From an uncultured Bacillota bacterium (lineage in GTDB: Bacteria > Bacillota_I > Bacilli_A > Erysipelotrichales > Erysipelotrichaceae), in contig ONXX01000041.1 of assembly GCA_900321955.1 (NCBI GenBank), forward strand, positions 1-22,433: DNA of 22,433 nt, given 5' to 3'. The notes under the pieces were generated by a model that was not told where the DNA came from, searched no databases, and saw nothing but the letters and a program-made list of their open reading frames with translations. The position numbers and the translations under genes were made by a program. Of this stretch, positions 1 to 7,555 are shown one piece after another. Numbering within the stretch: position 1 is the stretch's first letter; each line of letters opens with the position of its first letter.

Positions 1-1
1 C

Positions 2-1174
2 GTCAGAGGCTTCTTCCGCAAGGAGAGAGCCTGCATCTCGGATATCAACACCTTCCTCAATGAAAACCTGGCCGGCATGAAGCTGACCCAGGTCTTCAAC
101 CAGGAAAAGACCAAGGAAGAACAGTTCTTAGAGAAAAACGAAGCTTTGCGCAAACAGCGCTTCAATGTCATCAAAGCTTTCGGCGTCTATCGTCCTTTGA
201 TCTCCTTCATCTACACCTGTTCGATCGCTCTGTGCTTTGCCCAGGGTATCCGTCTTGGCCTTTCCGCCGGTGAGATCGTGGCTTTCTATCTGTATCTGTC
301 CAAGTTCTTCAATCCGATCCAGAATCTGGCCGATCAGCTCAATGCCCTGCAGAAGGCTTTGGCGGCATCGGAAAGGATCTTCAATCTTCTCGATGCCAAA
401 CCGGATGTTCTGGATAAGCCGGATGCCATCAAGATCGACAGGTTCGAAGGAAGGATCGAATTCAAGAATGTCTGGTTTGCCTATAAGGATGACAACTGGA
501 TTCTGAAGGATGTTTCCTTTGTGATCGAACCGAAGCAGACCTGTGCCTTTGTCGGTGCGACCGGTGCGGGAAAGACGACGATTCTTTCTCTGATCGTTCG
601 CAACTACGAAGTCCAGAAGGGTGAGATTCTGATCGATGGCATCAACATCAACGACATTGAGATCTCTTCCTTGAGAAGAGCGATCGGTCAGATGCTGCAG
701 GATGTCTTCTTGTTCTCCGGCACGATCAAAGACAACATCACCCTGCATGATGACAGCTTCACGCAAGAGGAGGTCGAGGATGCCTGCCGCTATGTCAGCG
801 CCGACACCTTCATCGAACGTCTGCCGGATAAATACGAAGAAGAGATCATCGAGAAGGGCGAAAACCTCTCACAGGGCCAGCGGCAGTTATTGTCCTTTGC
901 CCGTACGGTCATTCATAAACCGCAGATACTGATACTGGATGAGGCAACGGCCAACATTGATACGGAGACCGAAGTTCTCATACAGCAGTCCCTGGAGAAG
1001 ATGAAGAGTATCGGTACGATGCTGGTGGTCGCCCACAGGCTTTCCACCATCCAGCACGCTGACCAGATCATCGTCTTACAGAATGGGCGGATCGTTGAAA
1101 AAGGTGATCATCAGCAGCTGCTGAAGAACCGCGGTTATTATTACAAACTTTATCAGATTCAATTCGAAAACTGA
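2..1174 (+). CDS. ABC exporter subunit (TMD-NBD), 5' end cut by window edge
   Basis: The frame is open from base 2, so the gene begins outside the window; the ATG at 77 is internal. About 390 residues remain: the last transmembrane helices and the intracellular coupling segment, followed by a full nucleotide-binding domain. Seen in the NBD: Walker A (GATGAGKTT), Q-loop (LQDVFLFSGTI), a non-canonical signature LSQGQRQLL, Walker B with catalytic Glu (LILDEATANID) and the H-loop histidine (VVAHRLST). The LSQGQ signature with an intact Walker B/Glu is the pattern of the LmrD/BmrD-like half of heterodimeric multidrug exporters; the same layout is seen at 17837-19726. By inference its partner lies just upstream, outside the window. 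It acts in the cytoplasmic membrane and exports drug-like or lipid substrates using ATP; the substrate is unknown. A terminator follows directly. Confidence 0.9.
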   Translation, partial: VRGFFRKERACISDINTFLNENLAGMKLTQVFNQEKTKEEQFLEKNEALRKQRFNVIKAFGVYRPLISFIYTCSIALCFAQGIRLGLSAGEIVAFYLYLSKFFNPIQNLADQLNALQKALAASERIFNLLDAKPDVLDKPDAIKIDRFEGRIEFKNVWFAYKDDNWILKDVSFVIEPKQTCAFVGATGAGKTTILSLIVRNYEVQKGEILIDGININDIEISSLRRAIGQMLQDVFLFSGTIKDNITLHDDSFTQEEVEDACRYVSADTFIERLPDKYEEEIIEKGENLSQGQRQLLSFARTVIHKPQILILDEATANIDTETEVLIQQSLEKMKSIGTMLVVAHRLSTIQHADQIIVLQNGRIVEKGDHQQLLKNRGYYYKLYQIQFEN

Positions 1175-1176
1175 TC

Positions 1177-1214
1177 AGGATATTGTCAAATACGGCAGTA
1201 TCCTTTTATTTTTG
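1177..1214 (+). terminator. Rho-independent terminator after ABC exporter gene
   Basis: A 9-bp stem (AGGATATTG at 1177-1185 with CAGTATCCT at 1196-1204, one G-U pair) with a 10-base loop is followed by TTTATTTTT. It starts three bases after the stop codon and separates the exporter gene from the next operon. Confidence 0.85.
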
Positions 1215-1236
1215 GTTACAAGATGAGCGTATTTTA

Positions 1237-1264
1237 TTGAAAGAGGATAAAAAAGGGTTAAAAT
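1237..1264 (+). promoter_or_regulatory. Sigma-A-type promoter of the binding-protein operon
   Basis: TTGAAA at 1237-1242 and TAAAAT at 1259-1264 are separated by 16 bases. The predicted start is about 1271, which falls on the operator described next and leaves a leader of about 35 bases before the ATG at 1307. Confidence 0.65.
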
Positions 1265-1270
1265 TAGTTT

Positions 1271-1286
1271 AGGAAGCGTTTACATT
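1271..1286 (+). promoter_or_regulatory. CcpA cre-like / LacI-family operator at the transcription start
   Basis: GGAAGCGTTTACA at 1272-1284 matches the catabolite-responsive element core (consensus TGWAARCGYTWNCA) except at the first T. It lies at the predicted +1, where a bound CcpA-type regulator would repress. This suggests catabolite control of the importer operon. A dedicated LacI-family regulator could use the same kind of site, so the regulator is inferred. Confidence 0.6.
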
Positions 1287-1306
1287 GCTTTCGAAAAGGA
1301 GAAAAA

Positions 1307-2458
1307 ATGAAAAAACTATTCGCTTTATTACTTGCTGTGCTGATGTGTTTATCATTGGCAGCTTGCTCAGGCGGCGGTGAAACTCCGGCTGAACCGGCTC
1401 CTGCAGAAGAACCGGCAGCAGAAACTTCCGGTGAAACTTTCGAAGAACTTCTGGCTGCAGGTATTGCCAACGGCAACAAACTGACGATTTATTCTACACA
1501 CTCCGTCACTGTTTCCGCTTTGGAAGCTTTCCACAACAAATACTGCCCTGATGTCGAATGCGAAGGTACCCAGGTCGGTGATACCGAACAGGTTACTCAG
1601 GTCGCTCAGGAAGTTAAGGAAGGCGTCTTAGGCGCTGATATCATCTTCATTCAGGATGGTGCACGTGTCTTAACTGACTTGGTCGATGAAGGCTATGTCT
1701 ACAACTGGTACAACGATGAGATCAAGAATCTTGTCGGTGATGATTGCGAACCGTTACTTGTCTGGGATTACTGCAACAAGGTCGTCATGTACAACAACGG
1801 CAGCGAAAACACCTTCAACGAAGGCGACATCAAGAACATCTGGTTTGCGACAGATCCTGCAAACAAGGGTGCATTCTGGATGAAAGACCCGACAACCGAA
1901 GGCGTCAACATGAACTTCTTAGTCAACCTGACATCAGAAGAAAACGCAGCCAAGATGGCAGAAGCTTACAAGGCTTACTATGGCAAGGACATCGTACTGG
2001 ATGCTGACTGCCCGAATGCTGGCTATCAGTTCATCAAGATGATGTACAAGAACGGCGTCGTCGCCTTCCAGTCCTCAGAGAGCGGTGAGATTTCCGCCTT
2101 CCTGGATCCGTATTCTTCTCCTTCTTCGATCCATTCATGGATATATTCGAAGCCGGAATCCCACCCGGCCATTGTACAGGTTGCCAATGCTGATAACCCT
2201 GAACTGGCTAAGGCTTTCTTGATCTGGTTATACTCTGAAGAAGGCTGGTACGGTGATGGTCAGATGACACTGAATGACGGTTCTGTATACAAAGGTATGC
2301 AGGGCAGATACGGTGATTACTCCGGTAACACTGCTAACCCGACTGCTGATGGCGACATGAGCGTTGTCGAATGGAAGAAGATCCTTGTCCAGGAAGATCC
2401 TGAACAGGCAGCTGAATACAGAGCTGACGTCGAAGACTTCATCCAGCTGGTTAAATAA
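1307..2458 (+). CDS. ABC transporter substrate-binding lipoprotein (FbpA/AfuA/PotD-like fold)
   Basis: A 383-residue extracytoplasmic solute receptor. The N-terminus has a lysine-led hydrophobic signal ending in the lipobox LAAC, so Cys20 is the lipidated residue. A low-complexity Pro/Glu/Ala linker (about 22-42) leads into the periplasmic-binding-protein domain, which starts KLTIYSTHS near residue 58, the type of first strand found in Fe3+/thiamine/phosphonate/sugar-phosphate receptors. A strong SD (AAAGGAG) precedes the ATG. It is first in an operon with the permease, ATPase, a DUF624 protein and an aldo/keto reductase, and is preceded by a promoter with a cre-like site. Automated annotation would probably say iron transport. 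I see no clear iron-ligand tyrosine pair that settles this, and the catabolite-type operator argues for a carbon substrate. The family is well supported; the ligand is unknown. Confidence 0.85.
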   Translation: MKKLFALLLAVLMCLSLAACSGGGETPAEPAPAEEPAAETSGETFEELLAAGIANGNKLTIYSTHSVTVSALEAFHNKYCPDVECEGTQVGDTEQVTQVAQEVKEGVLGADIIFIQDGARVLTDLVDEGYVYNWYNDEIKNLVGDDCEPLLVWDYCNKVVMYNNGSENTFNEGDIKNIWFATDPANKGAFWMKDPTTEGVNMNFLVNLTSEENAAKMAEAYKAYYGKDIVLDADCPNAGYQFIKMMYKNGVVAFQSSESGEISAFLDPYSSPSSIHSWIYSKPESHPAIVQVANADNPELAKAFLIWLYSEEGWYGDGQMTLNDGSVYKGMQGRYGDYSGNTANPTADGDMSVVEWKKILVQEDPEQAAEYRADVEDFIQLVK

Positions 2459-2477
2459 TCTTACAAAATCATCTGTT

Positions 2478-2516
2478 AAAAGGGGCTTAGGCTTTGAAAA
2501 GCCTGCCCCCTTTTTT
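2478..2516 (+). terminator. Intra-operon attenuator hairpin between binding protein and permease
   Basis: A long two-part stem: GGGGC (2482-2486) with GCCCC (2505-2509), then AGGCTT (2489-2494) with AAGCCT (2499-2504) around a TGAA loop, followed by six T (2511-2516). It lies between gene 1 and gene 2 of a five-gene operon with no obvious promoter behind it. It probably acts as a partial terminator or 3' stabiliser giving more receptor than permease mRNA, as is common in importer operons. Confidence 0.8.
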
Positions 2517-2535
2517 ATTAGAGAGGAGAGAGAAT

Positions 2536-4329
2536 ATGAAGAAACGATGGAACAGAATAAAAACCTTCTTCTCAAAACCTTACAATGTCCTTTTGGTTCT
2601 CTTCCTGGTGGTATTGACCTTCTTAGTCGTCATACCGCTGGTTTCGATCGTCCGTGATACCTTCATCGTACACTCGGCGGAGAAATCAAGAGTCCATCAG
2701 GCGGTCGGCACGTTTACGACCTATCACTGGAAACGTCTTTTTGCTTCGGAGTTCTCCAAGTCCTTGCTTTGGGACCCGATCCGCAACTCGATCGTTACCA
2801 GTACCTGGGCTTGCGTTGTTTCGATCCTGATCGGCGGCTCCTTTGCCTGGCTGGTCTCCAGAAGCGACATGCGCTGGAAGAAGCTTCTCACCAAGCTGTT
2901 CATCTTCCCGTATATCATGCCAAGCTGGACCTTGGGTCTGGCCTGGAAGAACTTCTTCAAAAATATCGAAATCACCGGTTCAAACGGTATCTTCTATTCG
3001 CTGACCGGCATTCAGGTCCCAACCTGGTTTGCCTATGGTGAATTCCCGATCATCATCGTTACCGGTATGCATTATGCGCCATTTGCCTACATTCTGATCG
3101 GCGGTATCTTGCACAACATGGATGCCAACCTGGAAGAAGCGGCGATCATCTTGAAGACCAGCCGTCTGCGCATGTTCCTAAGGATCACGATTCCGATCGT
3201 CATGCCGGCGGTCTTGTCAACGATCATCCTGGTCTTCTCCGGTGCCATGGCTTCCTTTGCGACGCCGCAGTTCCTGGGTCTGCCGGTACGATATTACGTA
3301 TTGACGACTGAACTGTATGCCTCGATCAACGGTACCAATCCGGGTGTCGGCTACATTCTGGCGATGATCATGATTTTGATCTCGGTCATCATCATGTTTG
3401 TCAACCAGAAGCTGATCGGCAACCGTAAGTCCTATGCGACCGTTACCGGCAAGAGCGCCAACATCTCCATCTTCCATCTGGGTGCCTGGAGAACACCGAT
3501 CTCCATTCTGGCCTTCTGTGTCGTCATGATGATGTCGGTCATTCCACTGGTTACCTTTGCATTGGAATCTTTGCTGAATTACACCGGTGTCTATGACTTC
3601 AATAACCTGACCTTGTCCTTCTGGATTGGCCAGGCACAGGGACATGACACTTGGCAATCGGAATCGGGTATCTTGCGCAATGCGGAAGTCTACCGTACTC
3701 TGTGGAACTCTTTGAGACTGGCCTTCACCTGTGCTCTGGGTGCCGGAACATTGGGTTTCCTGGCAGGTTACAGTATCGTACGCAGAAGAGGCAGTTTCTT
3801 ATCGCAGGTCGTTGAGAATCTGACCTTCATCCCGTACCTGATCCCTTCCATGGCTTTCTCGGCAATCTATCTGTCGATGTTTGCGACAAAGCACGGAATC
3901 ATCCCGTCCTTATATGGCTCCTTTGCCATTCTGGCTCTGATCGGTACGATCAAGTATCTGCCGATGGCTTCACGTTCGGGTGTCAACTCGATGCTGCAGC
4001 TTTCGCCGGAGATCGAAGAAGCCGGTATCATCATGGGTGTTCCTTGGCTCAAGCGTATGACCAGGATCATCATCCCGATCGAAAAGACGACGATCGTTTC
4101 CGGTTATCTTCTGCCGTTTATTTCGGCAATGCGTGAACTGTCACTCTTCGTCATTCTGGTTACCGCAAACAACCGTGTCTTAACGACGTTACTGCTGTTC
4201 TATGACGAGAAGGGTTATACCCAGTTCTCCAATGCCGTAAACCTGTTGATCATCATCGTTGTTCTGTTCATCAACTTTGCGGTAGAGAGGCTGACAGGTG
4301 CTTCAATTGAGAAAGGTGTAGGAGGTTAA
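2536..4329 (+). CDS. ABC transporter permease, two fused membrane domains (FbpB-like)
   Basis: A 597-residue integral membrane protein with two tandem binding-protein-dependent permease domains (about 12 helices in total). Each domain carries the EAA-type loop that docks on the ATPase: EEAAIILKTSRLRMFLRITIP in the first half and EEAGIIMGVPWLKRMTRIIIP in the second. The fused double-domain arrangement is typical of Fe3+/sugar-phosphate/2-aminoethylphosphonate importers. I chose the ATG at 2536, which has the SD GAGAGGAGAG just upstream. An in-frame TTG at 2494 would put the start inside the attenuator hairpin and is rejected. The stop is three bases from the ATPase start, and the ATPase SD (AGGAGG) overlaps the last codons, so the two are translationally close. 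Confidence 0.9.
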   Translation: MKKRWNRIKTFFSKPYNVLLVLFLVVLTFLVVIPLVSIVRDTFIVHSAEKSRVHQAVGTFTTYHWKRLFASEFSKSLLWDPIRNSIVTSTWACVVSILIGGSFAWLVSRSDMRWKKLLTKLFIFPYIMPSWTLGLAWKNFFKNIEITGSNGIFYSLTGIQVPTWFAYGEFPIIIVTGMHYAPFAYILIGGILHNMDANLEEAAIILKTSRLRMFLRITIPIVMPAVLSTIILVFSGAMASFATPQFLGLPVRYYVLTTELYASINGTNPGVGYILAMIMILISVIIMFVNQKLIGNRKSYATVTGKSANISIFHLGAWRTPISILAFCVVMMMSVIPLVTFALESLLNYTGVYDFNNLTLSFWIGQAQGHDTWQSESGILRNAEVYRTLWNSLRLAFTCALGAGTLGFLAGYSIVRRRGSFLSQVVENLTFIPYLIPSMAFSAIYLSMFATKHGIIPSLYGSFAILALIGTIKYLPMASRSGVNSMLQLSPEIEEAGIIMGVPWLKRMTRIIIPIEKTTIVSGYLLPFISAMRELSLFVILVTANNRVLTTLLLFYDEKGYTQFSNAVNLLIIIVVLFINFAVERLTGASIEKGVGG

Positions 4330-4332
4330 AAT

Positions 4333-5384
4333 ATGCCGACAATCAGATTAGTCAATGTAACGAAACAGTTTGGCAAGGGTTCTCTTGCCGTAGATCGTTT
4401 GAATATGGAGATCAAAAACGGTGAATTCGTTTCTTTGCTTGGTCCTTCGGGATGCGGCAAGACGACGACTTTACGAATGATCGCGGGTTTGGAAACACCG
4501 ACGGAAGGCGAGATCTATTTTGATGATCAGTGCGTCTTCTCCGATGAAAAGGGCATCAACCTTTCTCCGGACAAGAGAAATGTCGGATTCCTTTTCCAGA
4601 ACTACGCTCTGTGGCCGCACTCGATGCGCGCGTCAAGGAGATCTGCAAGACCATGCGTATCGAAGAATACATCAACCGTTATCCGGCTGAGCTTTCCGGC
4701 GGTCAGCAGCAGCGTGTGGCCATCGCCAGAACACTGGCACCGAATCCAAAAGTCTTACTGATGGATGAGCCTTTGTCCAACCTGGATGCCAAGCTCAGAA
4801 ACGACATGCGTGCCGAGCTTAAGAGGCTGCACAAGACGACCGATTCGACTTTCGTCTATGTCACTCATGACCAGTCGGAAGCGATGACCCTGTCTACCAA
4901 GGTCGCTTTGATCAAGCTGGGTATCTTACAGCAATACTGCCCGCCGCTTGAACTTTATGGTGAACCGGTCAATATCTTCTGTGCTGACTTTATGGGCAAT
5001 CCGTCGATGAACTTCGTCGATGTCAAGGGCACGGTAAAAGACAACGGCTTATTACTGGTCAACGACCATTTCAAGGTTCATTTCACGCCAAATGAGAAGA
5101 TCGAACTCAAGGACGGCAATTATGTCTTGGGTATCCGTCCGGAATTCGTGAAGATCAGTGATGAGGGCATTGAGTCCAAAGTCATCTCTTCTTTGCCATC
5201 CGGCATGGAGACGACCCTTTCTTTGGGTGTCGGCAGCGTTACGCTTTCAGCCGTCGCTTTCGGCAGTGTCGACTTCGCAATGGATTCGATTGTGAAATTC
5301 AACTTTGAAGGAGACCGTTACGTATTGTTTGACAAGGAAAGCGAACAGAATCTCTCACTTGGTTCGCTTGAGATCGTCGAATAA
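4333..5384 (+). pseudogene. Importer ATPase (FbpC/PotA-like) broken by an internal deletion and frameshift
   Basis: The energy-coupling ATPase of the preceding importer. Frame 1 (4333 to about 4620) gives the N-terminal part with Walker A GPSGCGKTT (residues 37-45) and the Q-loop FLFQNYALWPH. Past that point frame 1 gives nonsense and stops at 4761. The homologous protein resumes in another frame at about 4621 (LDARVKEICKTM) and contains the signature LSGGQQQR, Walker B LLMDEPLSNLD, the H-loop VTHDQSEA and a C-terminal TOBE-like region (GIRPEFVKI) to 5384. In the family some 20 residues (the MTVYxNIxFGL segment) lie between PHM and RVKE; they are missing. The lost length is 3n+1 bases, as judged from the frame change. 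The second part has a GTG at 4611 but no SD of its own. This is either a real inactivating deletion or an assembly error. All other ATPase motifs are intact, which favours an error or a very recent event. Confidence 0.85.
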
Positions 5385-6022
5385 TGAACGGATCTAACGA
5401 AAACAGAATCAATCAATTGGCAGGACGATTTTCCAATATCGTCCTGCTTGGTTTTTTTGCCTTAGTATGCATGCTGCCGATCGTCACGATCGGTGCGTCC
5501 TGCACCGCTTTAAACAAGGCGATGTATGAGCTGCTGGAAAATGACGACGATAAGGTCCTGGTGACCTTCTTTCGGGCATTCAAGGAACACTTCCTTCTTG
5601 CCAGTGAGGTTTGGCTTTTGTATCTGTTGGCCATCGCCGTCTGGGTCTGGGATCTGGTCTATTACCGTACGGGTTCTTCGACCTTGGATTTTGTTGGCCA
5701 GGCAGCTTCCTTTTCGCTGCTGGTGATGATCGCTTTTGAACTGATGTGCGTCTTTGTGCTTATTTCCAAAGACATGGCAACCACTCTGATCGAGGCCTTC
5801 CGCAATGGCTTCAATATGGCGTTTCTGTGCTTCTGGCGCACGCTGTCCTTATTGGCTTTGACGGTTGCGACCATTGTGGCTGTCATTTTTCTGCTTCGTC
5901 CTTTGATCCTGGTGCTTCCGGGTGTGATTTCTTGTTTACATTGGCAGATTCTGCCGGCGATGCTTCAGGAATACAGGATGAAGTCCAACAACTTGAAATA
6001 CAAAAAGGAAAACACAAAATGA
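5384..6022 (+). CDS. DUF624 (YesL-like) membrane protein
   Basis: A 212-residue hydrophobic protein with about five membrane segments. The N-terminal block (GRFSNIVLLGFFALVCMLPIVTIGASCTALNKAMYEL) is the recognisable DUF624/YesL signature: the LP-h-TIGAS-TAL motif followed by the first loop. YesL-type proteins have no proven biochemical function, but they recur in operons for carbohydrate ABC importers and glycan use. Its presence here therefore supports a carbon-compound role for the operon. The ATG shares one base with the TAA of the ATPase (5384), and its own stop overlaps the ATG of the aldo/keto reductase, so the cluster is translationally coupled. The family call is good; the function is unknown. 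Confidence 0.8.
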   Translation: MNGSNENRINQLAGRFSNIVLLGFFALVCMLPIVTIGASCTALNKAMYELLENDDDKVLVTFFRAFKEHFLLASEVWLLYLLAIAVWVWDLVYYRTGSSTLDFVGQAASFSLLVMIAFELMCVFVLISKDMATTLIEAFRNGFNMAFLCFWRTLSLLALTVATIVAVIFLLRPLILVLPGVISCLHWQILPAMLQEYRMKSNNLKYKKENTK

Positions 6023-6975
6023 ACTACCACAAAATAGAAAAACTGGGAATTGAGATCTCTTCGATCGCTTTGGGAACCTGGGGCATCGGCGCTGCCGGCT
6101 GGGGTGAGATCGACGATAACGAATCGATCGAGACGATCCGTTATATGGTCGAGCGCGGCGTCAATGTCGTTGATACGGCCCCGGTCTATGGCTTGGGTCA
6201 TTCCGAAGAGATTGTCGGCAAGGCCCTGGAAGGGATTCGGGACAAGGTCTACCTGATCTCCAAGTGCGGCATTACCCGCAAAAAGGCGACCGGTTTTGGC
6301 AAGGACGGTCCGGTACGCGATTCGTCCAAACCGATGATTTTAAAACAGGTCGATGAGTCTCTGGAACGTCTCAAGACCGACCATCTGGATGTACTGCTGA
6401 TCCACTGGCCGGATGTCAATACGCCGTTTGAAGAGACGGCGGATGCACTAAAAACCCTGAAGCAGCAGGGCAAGATCCGTTTCTCCGGTATCTGCAATTT
6501 CGAGAACGATCAGATCGATGAATTCTATCAGTATGATGTCCTGGACTTTGCCCAGTACCAGTTCTCTCTTCTGGAAGACAAGTGGTCCCGGAATCTGGAA
6601 AAGTATCATGATCTGGGTGTGGCGACCATGGCCTATGGCGCTTTGGGCGGCGGCATCCTGACGGGTGCTTACCGGCAGATCCCTGATTTTGCAGCCGATG
6701 ACATGCGCTTGAATTTCTATCCCTTCTTTAAACCGGGACGTTTTGAAAAGGCAATGGAAGTCGTCAAGGTGATGGATGAGATCGCTCTTGCCCATCATGT
6801 GCCGGTCGGCGAAGTGGCGATCAACTACACCGCGGATCATCCGTTCATCTCAACGGCTTTGGTCGGTGTTTCCAAGCGCAAGCACGCGAAGATGAACTGC
6901 GATGCTTTGGATTGGACGATGAGTGAAAAAGAAAAACAGCTGCTGGAAGAGGCAGCTGAAAAAGCAAGAGTTTAA
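6019..6975 (+). CDS. Aldo/keto reductase
   Basis: A 318-residue cytoplasmic NAD(P)H-dependent oxidoreductase of the aldo/keto reductase barrel family. The catalytic tetrad can be read directly: Asp52 and Tyr57 in DTAPVYGLGHSEE, Lys82 in LISKCG, and His129 in LLIHWPD. The C-terminal half keeps the usual GALGGGILTG and cofactor-binding region. The start at 6019 overlaps the preceding stop (ATGA), with AAGGA about 9 bases upstream; a longer frame reaching back to 5746 merely overlaps the DUF624 gene and is rejected. It is last in the importer operon, so by inference it may reduce or oxidise the imported sugar-like compound or a derivative. The stop codon sits at the edge of the bidirectional terminator shared with the convergent cyclophilin gene. 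Confidence 0.92.
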   Translation: MNYHKIEKLGIEISSIALGTWGIGAAGWGEIDDNESIETIRYMVERGVNVVDTAPVYGLGHSEEIVGKALEGIRDKVYLISKCGITRKKATGFGKDGPVRDSSKPMILKQVDESLERLKTDHLDVLLIHWPDVNTPFEETADALKTLKQQGKIRFSGICNFENDQIDEFYQYDVLDFAQYQFSLLEDKWSRNLEKYHDLGVATMAYGALGGGILTGAYRQIPDFAADDMRLNFYPFFKPGRFEKAMEVVKVMDEIALAHHVPVGEVAINYTADHPFISTALVGVSKRKHAKMNCDALDWTMSEKEKQLLEEAAEKARV

Positions 6976-6999
6976 AAAAGAAGGCCAGCCTTCTTTTTT
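6974..6999. terminator. Bidirectional terminator between convergent genes
   Basis: A perfect 12-bp inverted repeat (AAAAAAGAAGGC, CA, GCCTTCTTTTTT) gives a hairpin with A/T tracts on both sides. It serves the aldo/keto reductase on the plus strand and the cyclophilin on the minus strand; both stop codons touch its edges. Confidence 0.9.
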
Positions 7000-7480
7000 A
7001 AATCAGTTCGATGGTTTTGATGCGCTGATCTTCCAACGGTCTGTCGCGGAAGTCGGTCCTGGTATTGGCGATCGCATCGACGACTTCCATGCCTTTGGTG
7101 ACCTTGCCGAAAGCGGCATACTGGCCATCGAGGTGCGGTGCATCTTCATGCATGATGAAGAACTGGGAAGATGCGGAATTGGGATCCATCGTTCTGGCCA
7201 TCGACAGGACGCCTCTGGTGTGCTTGAGCTCGTTGACGACGCCGTTGGAAAGGAATTCGCCTTTGATGGTCTTTTCCGATCCGCCCATGCCGGTGCCTGT
7301 CGGGTCGCCGCCCTGGATCATGAAGCCTTTGATGACCCGGTGGAAAATAATACCGTCAAAGAACTTTTCTTTGATGAGCGATACGAAGTTTTCGACCGTG
7401 ATCGGTGCCGTTTCGGGATAAAGCTCAGCTTCGATCTGAGCGCCGTTTTCCATAGTGATTCTGATATTAATGTTTTCCAT
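6998..7480 (-). CDS. Peptidyl-prolyl cis-trans isomerase, cyclophilin type
   Basis: A 160-residue single-domain cyclophilin without a signal peptide, so probably cytoplasmic. It catalyses cis-trans isomerisation of X-Pro bonds during protein folding. The active-site block FHRVIKGFMIQGGDPTGTG is complete, with Arg48, Phe53, Met54 and Gln56 matching the family's catalytic residues, and SMAR plus SQFFI (Gln106-Phe108) follow as expected. The length is typical of bacterial small cyclophilins. GAGG lies about 9 bases upstream of the ATG. The gene diverges from gdhA, sharing a 75-base promoter region, and is convergent with the aldo/keto reductase. Confidence 0.95.
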   Translation of the reverse strand: MENINIRITMENGAQIEAELYPETAPITVENFVSLIKEKFFDGIIFHRVIKGFMIQGGDPTGTGMGGSEKTIKGEFLSNGVVNELKHTRGVLSMARTMDPNSASSQFFIMHEDAPHLDGQYAAFGKVTKGMEVVDAIANTRTDFRDRPLEDQRIKTIELI

Positions 7481-7511
7481 GTTTCATAACCTCGTACCAT
7501 CATTCTACCAT

Positions 7512-7537
7512 TATTTGAGATATAATATTTTCAAATA
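7512..7537 (+). promoter_or_regulatory. gdhA -10 box inside an inverted repeat
   Basis: TATAAT at 7521-7526 lies 30 bases upstream of the gdhA start. It is framed by a 7-bp inverted repeat, TATTTGA (7512-7518) and TCAAATA (7531-7537), which could be an operator covering the -10 region. No good -35 hexamer is seen at 16-18 bases. The repeat also lies in the leader/promoter zone of the divergent cyclophilin gene. Confidence 0.5.
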
Positions 7538-7555
7538 GTAGATCGGAGGATGCTT

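Noticed and set aside
2494..2535. TTG start for the permease
   Set aside because: It would lie in the attenuator hairpin and lacks an SD; the ATG at 2536 has a strong one.
3217..3657. Long antisense open frame within the permease (also similar ones at 128-766, 11439-12083, 12982-13785, 15912-16748)
   Set aside because: Compositional shadows: their residue content (His, Asp, Gln, Arg-rich) mirrors the codons of the sense gene, they lack SD sites and show no recognisable domain.
4333..5384. Programmed frameshift in the ATPase
   Set aside because: A conserved segment of about 20 residues is missing, not merely shifted, and no slippery heptamer or stimulator structure is seen at the site.
5746..6018. 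Upstream extension of the aldo/keto reductase frame
   Set aside because: The 91 extra residues overlap the DUF624 gene in another frame, show no family similarity, and the ATG at 6019 has an SD and the normal family N-terminus.
6923..7489. Plus-strand frame opposite the cyclophilin
   Set aside because: It is the antisense of a complete cyclophilin and starts inside the aldo/keto reductase; no domain or SD.
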